The position numbers were made by a program, and so were the translations under genes. Below are positions 16,083 to 25,842 of a DNA stretch of 64,000 nt, in pieces; position 1 is the first letter of the stretch; the number at the start of each line of letters is the position of its first letter. This DNA is from CAYJLC01 sp964370735 (lineage in GTDB: Bacteria > Bacillota > Clostridia > Oscillospirales > Butyricicoccaceae). The notes below the pieces were generated by a model. The model searched no databases. It had not been told where the DNA came from and saw only the letters and a list, made by a program, of their open reading frames with translations. The DNA is taken from NCBI GenBank assembly GCA_964370735.1, contig CAYJLC010000005.1, positions 1 to 64,000 on the forward strand, given 5' to 3'.

Positions 16083-18701
16083 CAAGAACTAGAAAAAAAC
16101 TATAACCCGAAAGAACTTGAAGGCAAAATTTACAAGGAATGGGAAGAAAAAGGTTATTTTAAGCCAAATCCAAACGCAAAAGGTGAATCTTACACTATCG
16201 TAATTCCACCACCAAATGTTACAGGTCAACTACACATGGGCCACGCATTTGATAATACTTTGCAAGATATTTTAATTCGTACAAAAAGAATGCAAGGATT
16301 CGACACACTTTGGATTCCTGGAACAGACCACGCAGGCATCGCGACACAAATCAAAGTAGAGGAAGAACTTCGTAAAAATGAAGGCTTAACTCGCTATGAT
16401 TTAGGGAGAGAAGCATTTTTAGAGCGTGTTTGGGACTGGAAAACAATGTATGGTGATAGAATTATCAACCAACTTAAAGAATTAGGCGCATCTTGTGACT
16501 GGTCGCGTGAGCGTTTTACTATGGACGAAGGTTGTTCGAAAGCAGTTCGCGAAGTTTTCGTAAATTTATACAACAAAGGCTTGATTTACAAAGGAAAACG
16601 TATCATAAACTGGTGTCCAAACTGTATTACAGCATTATCTGATGCAGAAGTTGAATATTCTGAAAGAAACGGCAATTTATGGCACGTTAAATATAAAATC
16701 GTAGGGTCAGATGAATTTATAACAATCGCGACTACTCGTCCAGAAACGATTTTAGGAGATTCTGGTATCGCTGTTAATCCAGATGATGAAAGATATAAGC
16801 ATCTTGTTGGTAAAAAAGCAATTGTACCGATTGTTAATCGTGAAATACCTATTATCGCCGATGAATATGTTGAAAAAGACTTCGGAACTGGCTGTGTAAA
16901 AGTTACTCCATACCACGACCCAAATGATTTTGAAATGGGTGCAAGACATGATTTAGAGAAAATCTTAATTATGGATGATTACGGAAAAATCAACAAAAAT
17001 GGTGGTAAATACAACGGTTTAGACCGTTATGAGTGCAGAAAAGCACTAGTTTCAGACATAGATGCATTAGGTCAACTAGTAAAAGTGGCAGATCATAATC
17101 ATAATGTTTCTTCGTGCTATCGTTGTAACACAACTATCGAACCTATCGCCTCTGACCAATGGTTTGTAAAAATGGAACCTTTAGCAAAACCTGCTTTAGA
17201 CGTTGTTAAAAACGGTGAAATTAAATTTGTTCCTGATAGATTTTCAAAAACTTATACAAATTGGATGGAAAATGTTCACGATTGGTGTATTTCTCGTCAA
17301 TTATGGTGGGGACACAGAATTCCTGCATTTTATTGCGCAGACTGTTTAGAAGTTACAGTTTCAAAAGAAGATGTTCATACTTGTCCAAAATGTTCTAGCA
17401 CGAAAGTGAAACAAGAAGATGACGTGTTAGACACTTGGTTCTCGTCTGCTTTATGGCCTTTCTCAACATTAGGTTTCCCAGAAAACACAGAAGATTTATC
17501 GAAATACTACCCGACTAGCACATTAGTTACTGGTTATGACATAATTTTCTTCTGGGTTGCAAGAATGATTTTCTCAGGTTTAGAACACACAGGAAAAATT
17601 CCTTTCGATACAGTGTTTATTCATGGTTTAATTCGTGATGCTGAAGGCAGAAAAATGTCGAAATCACTAGGAAATGGTATCGACCCACTTGAAATTATTG
17701 AAGAATTCGGTGCAGATGCGTTAAGATTTATGTTAGCGACAGGAAATAGCCCTGGAAATGATATGAGATTTAGCAAAGAGCGTATCGAAGCAGCGCGTAA
17801 TTTCACAAATAAAATATGGAACGCATCGCGTTTTGTTCACATGAACTTAAATATCGATAAAATAGAACTTCCAACAGATTTAAAACTGGAAGATAAGTGG
17901 ATTTTATCAAAACTTAATACTTTAATTAAAGAAGTAACTACAAATATTGATAAATATGAACTTGGTGTTTCGGCATCAAAAATCAACGATTTCCTTTGGG
18001 ATAATTTCTGCGATTGGTATATCGAAGTTGTAAAACCAAGACTTCAAAACAAAGAAAATGCCGAAGATAATAAAAATGTTCAAAATATTTTATGCTATGT
18101 TTTAACAGAAAGCTTGAAATTACTTCACCCATTTATGCCGTTTATTACAGAGGCGATTTATAAATCACTTCCAGTATCGGACGAAAGTATTATGATTTCT
18201 GCTTGGGGAGAATATAAAGACGAACTTAATTTTGCTGAAGATGAAGCGAATATGGAAAAATTAATGGATTTAATTCGTGCAATTCGTAACCGTCGTGCAG
18301 AAATGAATGTTCCACCGTCTAAAAAGGCGAAATTATTCATAGTTACAGATAAAAAAGACTTATTTACTAGTGAATTTATTGCAAAATTAGGTTATGCTAG
18401 TGAAATCGAGCTTGTTGATAATGCACCAGAAAATGCTCAATCTATGGTAAATATAGTGACAAATATCGGTGAAATTTATATTCCACTTTCAGAACTTATT
18501 GATTTTGAAAAAGAAAAAGAGCGTCTAAATAAAGAGCTTTCTAAGGCAAAAGACGAGTTTAATCGTGTGGATAAAAAATTATCAAATCAAGGATTCGTTT
18601 CTAAAGCACCTGAAGAAGTTATTAAAGGTGAAGAAGAAAAACGTGCAAAATATGCAGAACTTGTAGCGAAACTAGAGCAAAATATCAAGGCTTTAGGGTA
18701 A
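16080..18701 (+). CDS. valS: Valyl-tRNA synthetase
   Basis: Class I synthetase that charges tRNA-Val. The HIGH motif is HMGH (52-55) in 'PPPNVTGQLHMGHAF' and the KMSKS motif is at 525-529. Between them lies the editing (CP1) domain with 'TTRPETILGDSGIAV'. Cysteine pairs 'CPNC' and 'CADC...CPKC' could bind zinc. The C-terminal coiled-coil arm (about 805-873, 'IDFEKEKERLNKELSKAKDE') is complete. The 873-residue length is usual. The likely regulator is the T-box at 14645-14872. RBS AAGGAG lies 7 bases upstream. Confidence 0.97.
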   Translation: MQELEKNYNPKELEGKIYKEWEEKGYFKPNPNAKGESYTIVIPPPNVTGQLHMGHAFDNTLQDILIRTKRMQGFDTLWIPGTDHAGIATQIKVEEELRKNEGLTRYDLGREAFLERVWDWKTMYGDRIINQLKELGASCDWSRERFTMDEGCSKAVREVFVNLYNKGLIYKGKRIINWCPNCITALSDAEVEYSERNGNLWHVKYKIVGSDEFITIATTRPETILGDSGIAVNPDDERYKHLVGKKAIVPIVNREIPIIADEYVEKDFGTGCVKVTPYHDPNDFEMGARHDLEKILIMDDYGKINKNGGKYNGLDRYECRKALVSDIDALGQLVKVADHNHNVSSCYRCNTTIEPIASDQWFVKMEPLAKPALDVVKNGEIKFVPDRFSKTYTNWMENVHDWCISRQLWWGHRIPAFYCADCLEVTVSKEDVHTCPKCSSTKVKQEDDVLDTWFSSALWPFSTLGFPENTEDLSKYYPTSTLVTGYDIIFFWVARMIFSGLEHTGKIPFDTVFIHGLIRDAEGRKMSKSLGNGIDPLEIIEEFGADALRFMLATGNSPGNDMRFSKERIEAARNFTNKIWNASRFVHMNLNIDKIELPTDLKLEDKWILSKLNTLIKEVTTNIDKYELGVSASKINDFLWDNFCDWYIEVVKPRLQNKENAEDNKNVQNILCYVLTESLKLLHPFMPFITEAIYKSLPVSDESIMISAWGEYKDELNFAEDEANMEKLMDLIRAIRNRRAEMNVPPSKKAKLFIVTDKKDLFTSEFIAKLGYASEIELVDNAPENAQSMVNIVTNIGEIYIPLSELIDFEKEKERLNKELSKAKDEFNRVDKKLSNQGFVSKAPEEVIKGEEEKRAKYAELVAKLEQNIKALG

Positions 18702-18713
18702 AATTTAAAAAAT

Positions 18714-18776
18714 TATAGGGGTTTTGTGGCTGTTACTATCTAAATTATTGGATAGTCGTGGTCGCTGTCCCCTATA
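18714..18776. repeat. Structured spacer between valS and folC
   Basis: Outer arms TATAGGGG/CCCCTATA enclose an inner hairpin ACTATC/GATAGT and the words 'GTGGCTGT' and 'GTCGTGGTCG', also seen near other repeats (39107, 25843). It has no T run and is probably a repeat-family member. Confidence 0.45.
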
Positions 18777-18810
18777 TTTGTAATTTATTAAAACCAAAAT
18801 AGGAGGAAAA

Positions 18811-20049
18811 ATGACATTTGAAAATGCACTTTCGTTTTTAAGTAAGGCTCAAAAATTTAGCAAAAAACCAGGCTTAGAACGAATTACTAAACTTATGAAT
18901 TTGTTAGGAAATCCTCAAAAAAACCTTAAATTTATACACTTTGCTGGAACAAATGGTAAAGGAAGTACAGTAACAATGACTGCAAATGCGCTTATTCATA
19001 GAGGGTATAAAATCGGAAAATTTATGTCGCCTTTTGTATATTCTTGGGGCGAGCGAATTACGGTGAATAACAAGGAAATTTCCCCACAAAAACTTAAACA
19101 GCTTGTGGATAAAGTCGAGGAAAAAATAAGCCAAAATATGAAAGACGACTACCCTACCGAGTTTGAAATTGTGTCTGCGATTGGCTTTTTGTATTTTGCA
19201 GAAGAAAATTGCGATTATGTGTGCCTAGAAGTTGGTTTAGGTGGCAGATTTGACGGCACAAATGTAATTGACAGTCCATTTTTAAGTGTAATTACGAAAA
19301 TTTCCTTCGACCATACAGATATTTTGGGCGATACTTTGGAAAAAATAGCTGTCGAAAAGTGCGAAATTATAAAAAATTCCCCTACGGTTTCTTATGCAAA
19401 GCAATATCCACAAGTTGTGGAAACAATTTTGGATTACAATGAAAAAACAATTTTTCCGGATATAAATTCGCTAAAAATCATCAAAACCGACATAAATGGC
19501 AGTGAAATCTCCTATAAAAATGAAATTTACAATATTTCTATGATAGGAGAACATCAAATTTACAACGCGCTAACAGTGATTGAAATTTGCAATAAATTAA
19601 CTCATTTAGGGCTGGATTTATCCCAAGATGACATAAAATATGCACTTTCAAACAGTTTAGTCTATGCTAGAATGGAAATAATATCGAAAAATCCCCTTTT
19701 CATAATCGACGGGTCGCATAATATCGATGCAATCGATGCACTGGTATCAAATTTTCACCGATATTTTCAAAATAAATCAATAACTTTAATTATGGGAATG
19801 GTGAAAGATAAGGATTACAAGAAGGCTGTGGAAAAAGCTTCGGATAATGTGGATAACTTGATTTTAGTGCCGATAGACACAATTCGCTCATGTGAACCTT
19901 TTGAGCTTTCTAAGTACAGCAAATGCAAAAATACCTATGTATTTGATAACATAAAAGATGCTTTAAAGCTTGTGGATAACTTGGGGAAAGATGTGTGTAT
20001 AGCTTGTGGTTCTTTGTATTTAGCTTGTGAAATAAAAGGAAATATATGA
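18811..20049 (+). CDS. folC: Folylpolyglutamate synthase / dihydrofolate synthase
   Basis: Mur-ligase-family enzyme that adds glutamate to folates (and to dihydropteroate when bifunctional). The P-loop 'GTNGKGST' starts at residue 46. The signature 'LEVGLGGRFDGTNVI' and the C-terminal 'IDGSHNIDAIDAL' motif are present. At 412 residues it is of normal length. AGGAGG precedes ATG. The gene follows valS, as in Bacillus and many Clostridia, and ends at a strong terminator. Confidence 0.95.
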   Translation: MTFENALSFLSKAQKFSKKPGLERITKLMNLLGNPQKNLKFIHFAGTNGKGSTVTMTANALIHRGYKIGKFMSPFVYSWGERITVNNKEISPQKLKQLVDKVEEKISQNMKDDYPTEFEIVSAIGFLYFAEENCDYVCLEVGLGGRFDGTNVIDSPFLSVITKISFDHTDILGDTLEKIAVEKCEIIKNSPTVSYAKQYPQVVETILDYNEKTIFPDINSLKIIKTDINGSEISYKNEIYNISMIGEHQIYNALTVIEICNKLTHLGLDLSQDDIKYALSNSLVYARMEIISKNPLFIIDGSHNIDAIDALVSNFHRYFQNKSITLIMGMVKDKDYKKAVEKASDNVDNLILVPIDTIRSCEPFELSKYSKCKNTYVFDNIKDALKLVDNLGKDVCIACGSLYLACEIKGNI

Positions 20050-20050
20050 C

Positions 20051-20080
20051 AAAAACGACGGAATAACCCGTCGTTTTTGT
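20051..20080. terminator. Terminator between convergent folC and spo0A
   Basis: AAAAACGACGG and CCGTCGTTTTT form an 11-bp hairpin. The A and T tracts allow it to serve both strands. Confidence 0.9.
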
Positions 20081-20095
20081 TTGTGTATTTGATGA

Positions 20096-20860
20096 TTATA
20101 GCACATATTGGCTTTTCATCTCAAGCCTTATTTTATCAGCTATAATCGAAATAAATTCGCTATTTGTCGGCTTACCTTTTGAAGTTGATATGGTATAGCC
20201 AAAAATATTTTGTAAAGTTTCTACATCGCCTCTGTCCCAAGCCACTTCAATAGCATGTCGAATTGCGCGCTCTACCCTTGAAGGCGTAGTTTCGAAATGA
20301 TTTGCAATAGTTGGATACAAAATTTTTGTGATAGCAGAAAGTATAGACATATCACTAATAACAAGCGTGATAGCCTCTCTTAAAAAATGATAACCTTTAA
20401 TATGAGCAGGAACACCAACTCCGTGTATCATATTTGTGATTTTTATCTCCAAATCAAGCTCTTTTGAAGTATTTGTGGTTAAACATGGTTCAGAATCAGT
20501 GATTTTTTCGATTAACATATTAATGTTATAGGGTTTAAGTATAAAATTGCTTACTCTAAGTTTTGAGCATTCTTCTGTGATATCAGAAGTTAAAAACGAA
20601 GAAAGCACAATTACCTTAGGTTTTTTAACTAAATTCATCATTTCGATGGCTTTTAGAGCAGATATACCATCAAGTTTAGACAGTATTACATCTGTTACGA
20701 TTACATCTGGGTTTTCCGTTATAGTCTTTTCTACAAGATCTTCGCCGGTCTTTGCTTTAATTACGTTCGCGTTTTCAATGTTTTGTTTTAGTGCATTTTC
20801 AATTTCGCTCATCGCTTGAATATTGTCATCTGCAAGCAAAATTGTCAGTGAATTATTCAT
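20096..20860 (-). CDS. spo0A: Sporulation master response regulator Spo0A
   Basis: Receiver domain (1-120) with acidic pocket D11-D12, phosphoacceptor D57 in 'VIVTDVIL' and the Lys of 'FILKPYN'. The C-terminal Spo0A DNA-binding domain has 'HGVGVPAHIKGYHFLREAI' and 'TPSRVERAIRHAIEVAW'. Phospho-Spo0A binds TTCGACA-type boxes and commits the cell to sporulation. The 254-residue length is slightly short, mainly in the linker. The usual upstream neighbour spoIVB is absent. Three perfect 0A boxes lie in the upstream spacer, pointing to autoregulation. Confidence 0.96.
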   Translation of the reverse strand: MNNSLTILLADDNIQAMSEIENALKQNIENANVIKAKTGEDLVEKTITENPDVIVTDVILSKLDGISALKAIEMMNLVKKPKVIVLSSFLTSDITEECSKLRVSNFILKPYNINMLIEKITDSEPCLTTNTSKELDLEIKITNMIHGVGVPAHIKGYHFLREAITLVISDMSILSAITKILYPTIANHFETTPSRVERAIRHAIEVAWDRGDVETLQNIFGYTISTSKGKPTNSEFISIIADKIRLEMKSQYVL

Positions 20861-21476
20861 ATCTCAGCCTCCCTTTTCTCTATATCATAATTTTATCATC
20901 AAAAAACAGTTAATTCAACGTTATCTGACGTAAAAAAGCATGCCATAAACGACAAAATGTCGAAATTAATTTTTAGAATAGATAAAATTCTGATGAAATC
21001 TTACAAAATGCTATTCGATAGTATATAAAACTTCATATTTATTCGCCAAATTGTCGAAAATAAATTTTCAAATTATGCAAGAAATGTAAAATTGAAAGTT
21101 AAAATTGAATTTTTGACAGTTAAAAAATTAATAAACTATGTTTTGCACAATAAACAGGCTGTTTAAAACCACAATTTTTATGCAAAATTTATAGTTAATT
21201 TTGTAAGGTTTAATAATTTTTGTCGATTAGCGTTTTTACAGTAAGTATAATATCTAAAATATAACACTTTTTCGACAATTAAACAGTTTACTTTTTCTGA
21301 CAAAATATTTCAAAAACACACGAAAAAGGGTAAAAAGTTTGCGTTTAGGCTAAAAAATATTTTTAAAAAATAGAAATACATTTTTAATAATTTAATCAAT
21401 GTTGTTTGCAAAATCGCCATAAACTGTGGTATAATAAGTATATAGTATAGTTGTAAACAAGATTTGAGGTGATTTT
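20861..21476. promoter_or_regulatory. Divergent spo0A/rnr control region with three 0A boxes
   Basis: A 616-base A+T-rich spacer with no gene that I can support. Perfect 0A boxes (TGTCGAA or its complement TTCGACA) occur at 20958-20964, 21052-21058 and 21271-21277. A one-mismatch copy, TGTCGAT, lies near 21221. The first is about 100 bases from the spo0A start. The wide spacing suggests several promoters. Confidence 0.6.
21406..21435 (+). promoter_or_regulatory. Promoter of rnr (extended -10)
   Basis: -35 TTGCAA, 18-base spacer, -10 TATAAT preceded by TGG, an extended -10. Confidence 0.6.
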
Positions 21477-23606
21477 ATGGACTATAATATAGATATGCTT
21501 TGCGAAGAAATACTGAAAAAATGTAATGAACCAAAAAGTTTAAAAGAAATTCTTGTAAAATTTGAAGAATTTAACAAAAAAGATGTAAAGCGTGCGTTTA
21601 ATTTGCTTGTTGAACAGAGTAAATTAATGCCTGCAAAATCAAAAAAAGTTAAGAAATATGCTAATTTCACCTATTTTGGGCTGTGTGAAGGTAAATTTCA
21701 ATCGTCAGACAAAGGTTATGGATTTGTGACACCAGCAATAGCACTTGAGAGTGGTAGAGATATTTTTATCCCTGAAAAATTTACGAAAACTGCGTGGAAT
21801 AATGATATAGTGCTTGTAAAACTTATAAAATCGCGTTTTAAAAAGGACAAAAAAGGCAAGCGTCAAGAAGGCGAAGTTGTAAAAGTAATAAAAAGAAGTG
21901 CCGAAGAAATTTTGGGCAGAGTTTTTGTGAAAAACGGAAATTATTTCTTAGAACCAACAAAAAAACGCTATCCTGTCATCTCTATTGACGATGAAAATTT
22001 AAAAAATGCCACTGAAAACGATATGGTTTCATTAAAAGTGCGTTATTTTGGAAATCATGAATTTATGCCTCAAGGCGAAGTGAAACAGGTGTTTGGTAAG
22101 GCTGAAACGAAAGAATCATCGATAAAATCTATCCTTTATTCTAATGGAATAAGCGAAAAATTCCCACCGATGGTCGATTTGCAAGTAAAAGGCGTTTCTA
22201 TGGAAATCACAAACGATGTTTTCGAAGGCAGACTTGATTTAACCGATAAAATGATTTTCACAATAGACGGCGATTATTCAAAAGATTTCGACGATGCGGT
22301 TTCGTTAGAGGAGCTTCCTAATGGGAATGTGGTTTTAGGTGTCCATATCGCCGATGTATCGCATTATGTTACAGAAGGCAGTCCACTCGATTTAGAGGCT
22401 TATGAGAGAGGAACTTCGGTGTATTTTGCAAATAAAGTTGTTCCGATGCTACCTTTTGAGCTTTCAAATGGGATTTGTAGCTTAAATCCTGATGAAAATC
22501 GCTTTGCATTCTCTGTTTTTATGGAAATTGACAGTAAAGCACATGTTGTAAAATCGAAATTCCACAAATCTGTGATTAAATCGAAATATCGTATGACTTA
22601 TAATAATGTCAATAAAATTTTAGATGAAGATGCAGAAATGTGCGAAAAGTACAGTGAAATTAAAGATATTATCGTTAAAATGAACGCTTTGGCAGATAAA
22701 TTAGGATATAAACGTCAGATGGCAGGTTATTTAGACCTGAATATTCCAGAATGTTATATTATTACCGACGAAAATGATGTGCCGACAGATGTGAAACTGC
22801 GTGGTCGTGGTAAATCTGAAAAATTAATCGAGCAATTTATGGTTTTAACTAACGAAGTTGTGGCGAAATTTATGGATGATAACGAAATTCCATCGGTTTA
22901 TCGTGTGCATGAGAGTCCAAATATGGATAAACTTAAAGTTTTTGCAAGTACAGCGAAATTATTTGGGTTTAAAATCCAAACGGCAGAACTTTCAGACCCA
23001 CTAGCACTTCAGCGCGTTTTAAATGAGAGTGAGGACACACCACATCATAAAATGCTTGCGACTATGTTGTTGCGTTCGCTTTCGCGTGCGAAATATTTAG
23101 ACGAAAATATAGGACACTCAGGGCTTGCTTTAGACCATTATTTGCATTTTACATCGCCAATTAGACGTTATCCGGACTTAATTGTGCATAGAATGCTTGC
23201 AAGAAAGCTTGAACATAAAAAGTTTTACAGCGAGGATATCGAGTTTGTAGAAGAGGCAGCTGCGCAAAGCACAACGCGTGAAAATGCGGCTGATAATGCA
23301 TCGCGCGATATCGAGAAATTATATCTTGCAGAATATATGAGCAAATTTATCGGAGAAGAATTCGATGTTTATGTTTCAGGTGTTCAAAATTATGGTATAT
23401 TTGTCGAGCTAGAGAACACGATTGAGGGCTTAATTCGTACAGAAAGTATGAATGATGACGATTATGATTATGATGAAGAAAAAATTCGTCTAGTAGGAAG
23501 AACTACGAAAAAAATCTATACAATAGGCACAAAACTGCGTGCAAAACTGATTAATGCGTCGCAACTTAATGGACAAATTGATTTTGTTGTAGTAGAAGAA
23601 GAATAA
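21477..23606 (+). CDS. rnr: Ribonuclease R
   Basis: 3'-5' exoribonuclease of the RNB family that degrades structured RNA. The N-terminal winged-helix and cold-shock-like domains run to about residue 220. The RNB core has the catalytic aspartates in 'TIDGDYSKDFDDAVSLEE'. The C-terminal S1 domain (about 625-709) has 'FDVYVSGVQNYGIFVEL'. Its 709 residues are typical of Gram-positive RNase R. The frequent neighbours secG and smpB are not present here. Starts with ATG behind GAGGTGA. Confidence 0.95.
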   Translation: MDYNIDMLCEEILKKCNEPKSLKEILVKFEEFNKKDVKRAFNLLVEQSKLMPAKSKKVKKYANFTYFGLCEGKFQSSDKGYGFVTPAIALESGRDIFIPEKFTKTAWNNDIVLVKLIKSRFKKDKKGKRQEGEVVKVIKRSAEEILGRVFVKNGNYFLEPTKKRYPVISIDDENLKNATENDMVSLKVRYFGNHEFMPQGEVKQVFGKAETKESSIKSILYSNGISEKFPPMVDLQVKGVSMEITNDVFEGRLDLTDKMIFTIDGDYSKDFDDAVSLEELPNGNVVLGVHIADVSHYVTEGSPLDLEAYERGTSVYFANKVVPMLPFELSNGICSLNPDENRFAFSVFMEIDSKAHVVKSKFHKSVIKSKYRMTYNNVNKILDEDAEMCEKYSEIKDIIVKMNALADKLGYKRQMAGYLDLNIPECYIITDENDVPTDVKLRGRGKSEKLIEQFMVLTNEVVAKFMDDNEIPSVYRVHESPNMDKLKVFASTAKLFGFKIQTAELSDPLALQRVLNESEDTPHHKMLATMLLRSLSRAKYLDENIGHSGLALDHYLHFTSPIRRYPDLIVHRMLARKLEHKKFYSEDIEFVEEAAAQSTTRENAADNASRDIEKLYLAEYMSKFIGEEFDVYVSGVQNYGIFVELENTIEGLIRTESMNDDDYDYDEEKIRLVGRTTKKIYTIGTKLRAKLINASQLNGQIDFVVVEEE

Positions 23607-23633
23607 AAAAAGGAGGGTTCACCCTCCTTTTTT
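23605..23633. terminator. Terminator between convergent rnr and murE-like gene
   Basis: AAAAAAAGGAGGGT and ACCCTCCTTTTTT with a 2-base loop; works for both strands. Confidence 0.9.
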
Positions 23634-23635
23634 AT

Positions 23636-25114
23636 TTAGATTTTTTGATTATATTCGTCAATAAATTTTATTGCAAGTTCTGTATCACTTGGGTATAAAA
23701 CATACTCTGTGCCACGTTTTTGGTCGATTTCTGCACCTTTTCCTAAAAGCAAAACGATAACATCATCGTGCTCATTTTCTAAGATTGCTTTTCTGATAGC
23801 ATCTTTTCTTTCGATGATTATTTCATATTTTCCTTCATCGATATGCTTTGCAATGTCCAAACAAACGTTCATAACTGGCTCTTCGCCTGGGTCTTCTTCG
23901 GTGATATATGTCATATCGGCAAATTTATTTGAAATACTGCCTAGAATTTCACGTCTATCGAACGCTTTTCCACCAGCAGAGCCGAAAATAGCGTATATTT
24001 TTTTGCCTAAATATTCTTTTTTAACAAAGTTAAATAATGCATTAAAACTCATTTTGTTATGCGCATAATCGACTATTACCGTCATTTTTTTATTGTCTGA
24101 CGAGTAAATTTCCATTCTTCCAGGAATTTTTGCGTCTAAAAGTCCAACATAAATAAACTCCGGTGGAATATCTAAAGCATAGCAGATTGAAATAGCTGCC
24201 AAAGCATTTTCTATGTTGAAAAAACCAGGAATAGAAGTGATAAATTCATGCTCATAAGTCGGTGTTACGGCTGTAAAAATTGAATTTACGCCACCTTCTT
24301 TAATATTTTTCGCATAAATTGTGGCATTTTCGTCTGATTTAGAATAAGTTATGATTTTTTCGCAAGATTTTGCAGCGTCAAGCACTTCTTTTGTGTGTTC
24401 ACCGTCTAAATTGACACACATCGTCTTTGCGTATTTAAAAAAGTCTAATTTCGCCTTGAAATAATCATCGAAATCAGGGTGCTCTTTTGGGCTGATATGG
24501 TCTTCGCCGATGTTTAAATAACATCCTACATCGAATGCCACATCGTAAATTCGTTTGTATTTCACAGCTTGGCTAGAAACTTCCATTGCAAGATATTCGA
24601 TAGAAGAATTTTTCGCATTTTGAAAATGATTATAAAGCTCAATAGGCTCAGGCGTGGTTAAATGCGCCTCGTTTTCGGTTACACCATCATAGGTGATAAT
24701 TGAACTTAAAATCGCACTTTTTGGTTTGTTTTGGCTTGCGAGATACTTATTTAGTATGTTATTTACAAAAGTTACGGTTGTAGATTTACCTTTTGTTCCA
24801 GTAATTCCGATAAGATTAAAATTTTTTTCTAGCTTGCCATAAAATGCACGCACAGCACGAACCATAGCCTCACGAATATCAGAAACTAGGATAAAATCTG
24901 CATTTACATCATATTTTTTTGTAGAAATATAGCAAATTGCACCATTTTCAACAGCTTGTTTTAAATATTCTTCTTTAAAATTTAATCCTTTGCAAATAAA
25001 GAGAGTATTTTCCTTAATATCTTTAGAATTATAGGAAATATGCTCGATTTCAGTATCATTTTCAATAGAAAAATCTGTACTATCTAATGTGTTCAAATAT
25101 TTTTTTGCATTCAT
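23636..25114 (-). CDS. MurE-like UDP-MurNAc-peptide ligase, atypical specificity motif
   Basis: Mur ligase that adds an amino acid to a UDP-MurNAc peptide. P-loop GTKGKST (105-111), Mur-ligase Lys in 'YFKAKLDFF' (about 220) and the C-terminal 'IFGSAGGKAFDRRE' are all present. MurE enzymes that add meso-diaminopimelate carry a DNPR motif here; this protein has TEEDPGEEP (405-413) instead. It is therefore probably not the mDAP ligase, but a paralogue with another substrate. Its start overlaps the racemase gene by 35 bases. With the racemase and the ATP-grasp enzyme it forms a likely peptidoglycan-peptide module. The exact substrate is not deducible. Confidence 0.8.
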   Translation of the reverse strand: MNAKKYLNTLDSTDFSIENDTEIEHISYNSKDIKENTLFICKGLNFKEEYLKQAVENGAICYISTKKYDVNADFILVSDIREAMVRAVRAFYGKLEKNFNLIGITGTKGKSTTVTFVNNILNKYLASQNKPKSAILSSIITYDGVTENEAHLTTPEPIELYNHFQNAKNSSIEYLAMEVSSQAVKYKRIYDVAFDVGCYLNIGEDHISPKEHPDFDDYFKAKLDFFKYAKTMCVNLDGEHTKEVLDAAKSCEKIITYSKSDENATIYAKNIKEGGVNSIFTAVTPTYEHEFITSIPGFFNIENALAAISICYALDIPPEFIYVGLLDAKIPGRMEIYSSDNKKMTVIVDYAHNKMSFNALFNFVKKEYLGKKIYAIFGSAGGKAFDRREILGSISNKFADMTYITEEDPGEEPVMNVCLDIAKHIDEGKYEIIIERKDAIRKAILENEHDDVIVLLLGKGAEIDQKRGTEYVLYPSDTELAIKFIDEYNQKI

Positions 25115-25805
25115 TTGATTTTTTTATTTCCTTTCCACTCATTAATATCATTTTTTCACATAAAACATCAAGCGCATCGACATAAAAGTCAGAAATTCTA
25201 TGATGTTCTTTAAATACTGAGTATTCAGTGCATGCTAAAATTGCACCGTCACAGTTTTCTCGTTTTATAAAATCGTCAATAATTTTAAAATCATATAAAT
25301 TGCCATGTTCGCCTTTTTTGATTTGTTTATAAATTATCTTCATAACTGTTTTTTGCACTTTTTCCGATAAAGTTATACATTCAATTCCAACTTTTTCACA
25401 TTCTTTATGATAAAGTTTGCTTTCGTTTGTACCATCTGTCGCTAAAATTGCAATCTTTTTATGTCCTTTTTCAACCATAAAATTCACACTTTCAGAAACC
25501 ATATTAACAATCGGAATATTAATTTCCGTTTGCAGTTTTGGCACAAAATAATGCGACGTATTACAAGGAATGCCTATCATTTTACACTCGTTTTTTTCAA
25601 GCATTTTTGCATCTTTTAATAAAAGTGAGTAAATTTTATCCGTATCATCAGCTTTTATGGCAGTTGTTCTATCAGGCATTGAGGCATGACTTAAAATAAT
25701 CATATCAATATGCTGTTGGTCACATTCGGCAACGGTTTTTTCTATTAACTTTTTATACATAATCTGGGTAGCTAGTGGACCCATTCCACCGATTATACCT
25801 AGCAT
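25080..25805 (-). CDS. Aspartate/glutamate racemase family protein
   Basis: Cofactor-independent racemase. The N-terminus 'MLGIIGGMGPLAT' is typical of aspartate racemases. The two catalytic cysteines are C81 in 'GIPCNTSHYF' and C192 in 'LACTEYSVF', both intact. It would make a D-amino acid (D-Asp or D-Glu) in the cytosol. Its overlap with the MurE-like gene and its position downstream of a D-aspartate-ligase-like gene favour D-aspartate for cell-wall peptides; that is inference. The 241-residue length is normal. Confidence 0.88.
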   Translation of the reverse strand: MLGIIGGMGPLATQIMYKKLIEKTVAECDQQHIDMIILSHASMPDRTTAIKADDTDKIYSLLLKDAKMLEKNECKMIGIPCNTSHYFVPKLQTEINIPIVNMVSESVNFMVEKGHKKIAILATDGTNESKLYHKECEKVGIECITLSEKVQKTVMKIIYKQIKKGEHGNLYDFKIIDDFIKRENCDGAILACTEYSVFKEHHRISDFYVDALDVLCEKMILMSGKEIKKSNECKKIFEHIR

Positions 25806-25842
25806 ATTTTCTCCTTTGTATATAGAACTTATTATATTAAAT

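Noticed and set aside
20861..21476. Small RNA or hidden gene in the spo0A/rnr spacer
   Set aside because: No start with ribosome binding site and no strong hairpin with a T run; only 0A boxes and the rnr promoter could be supported.
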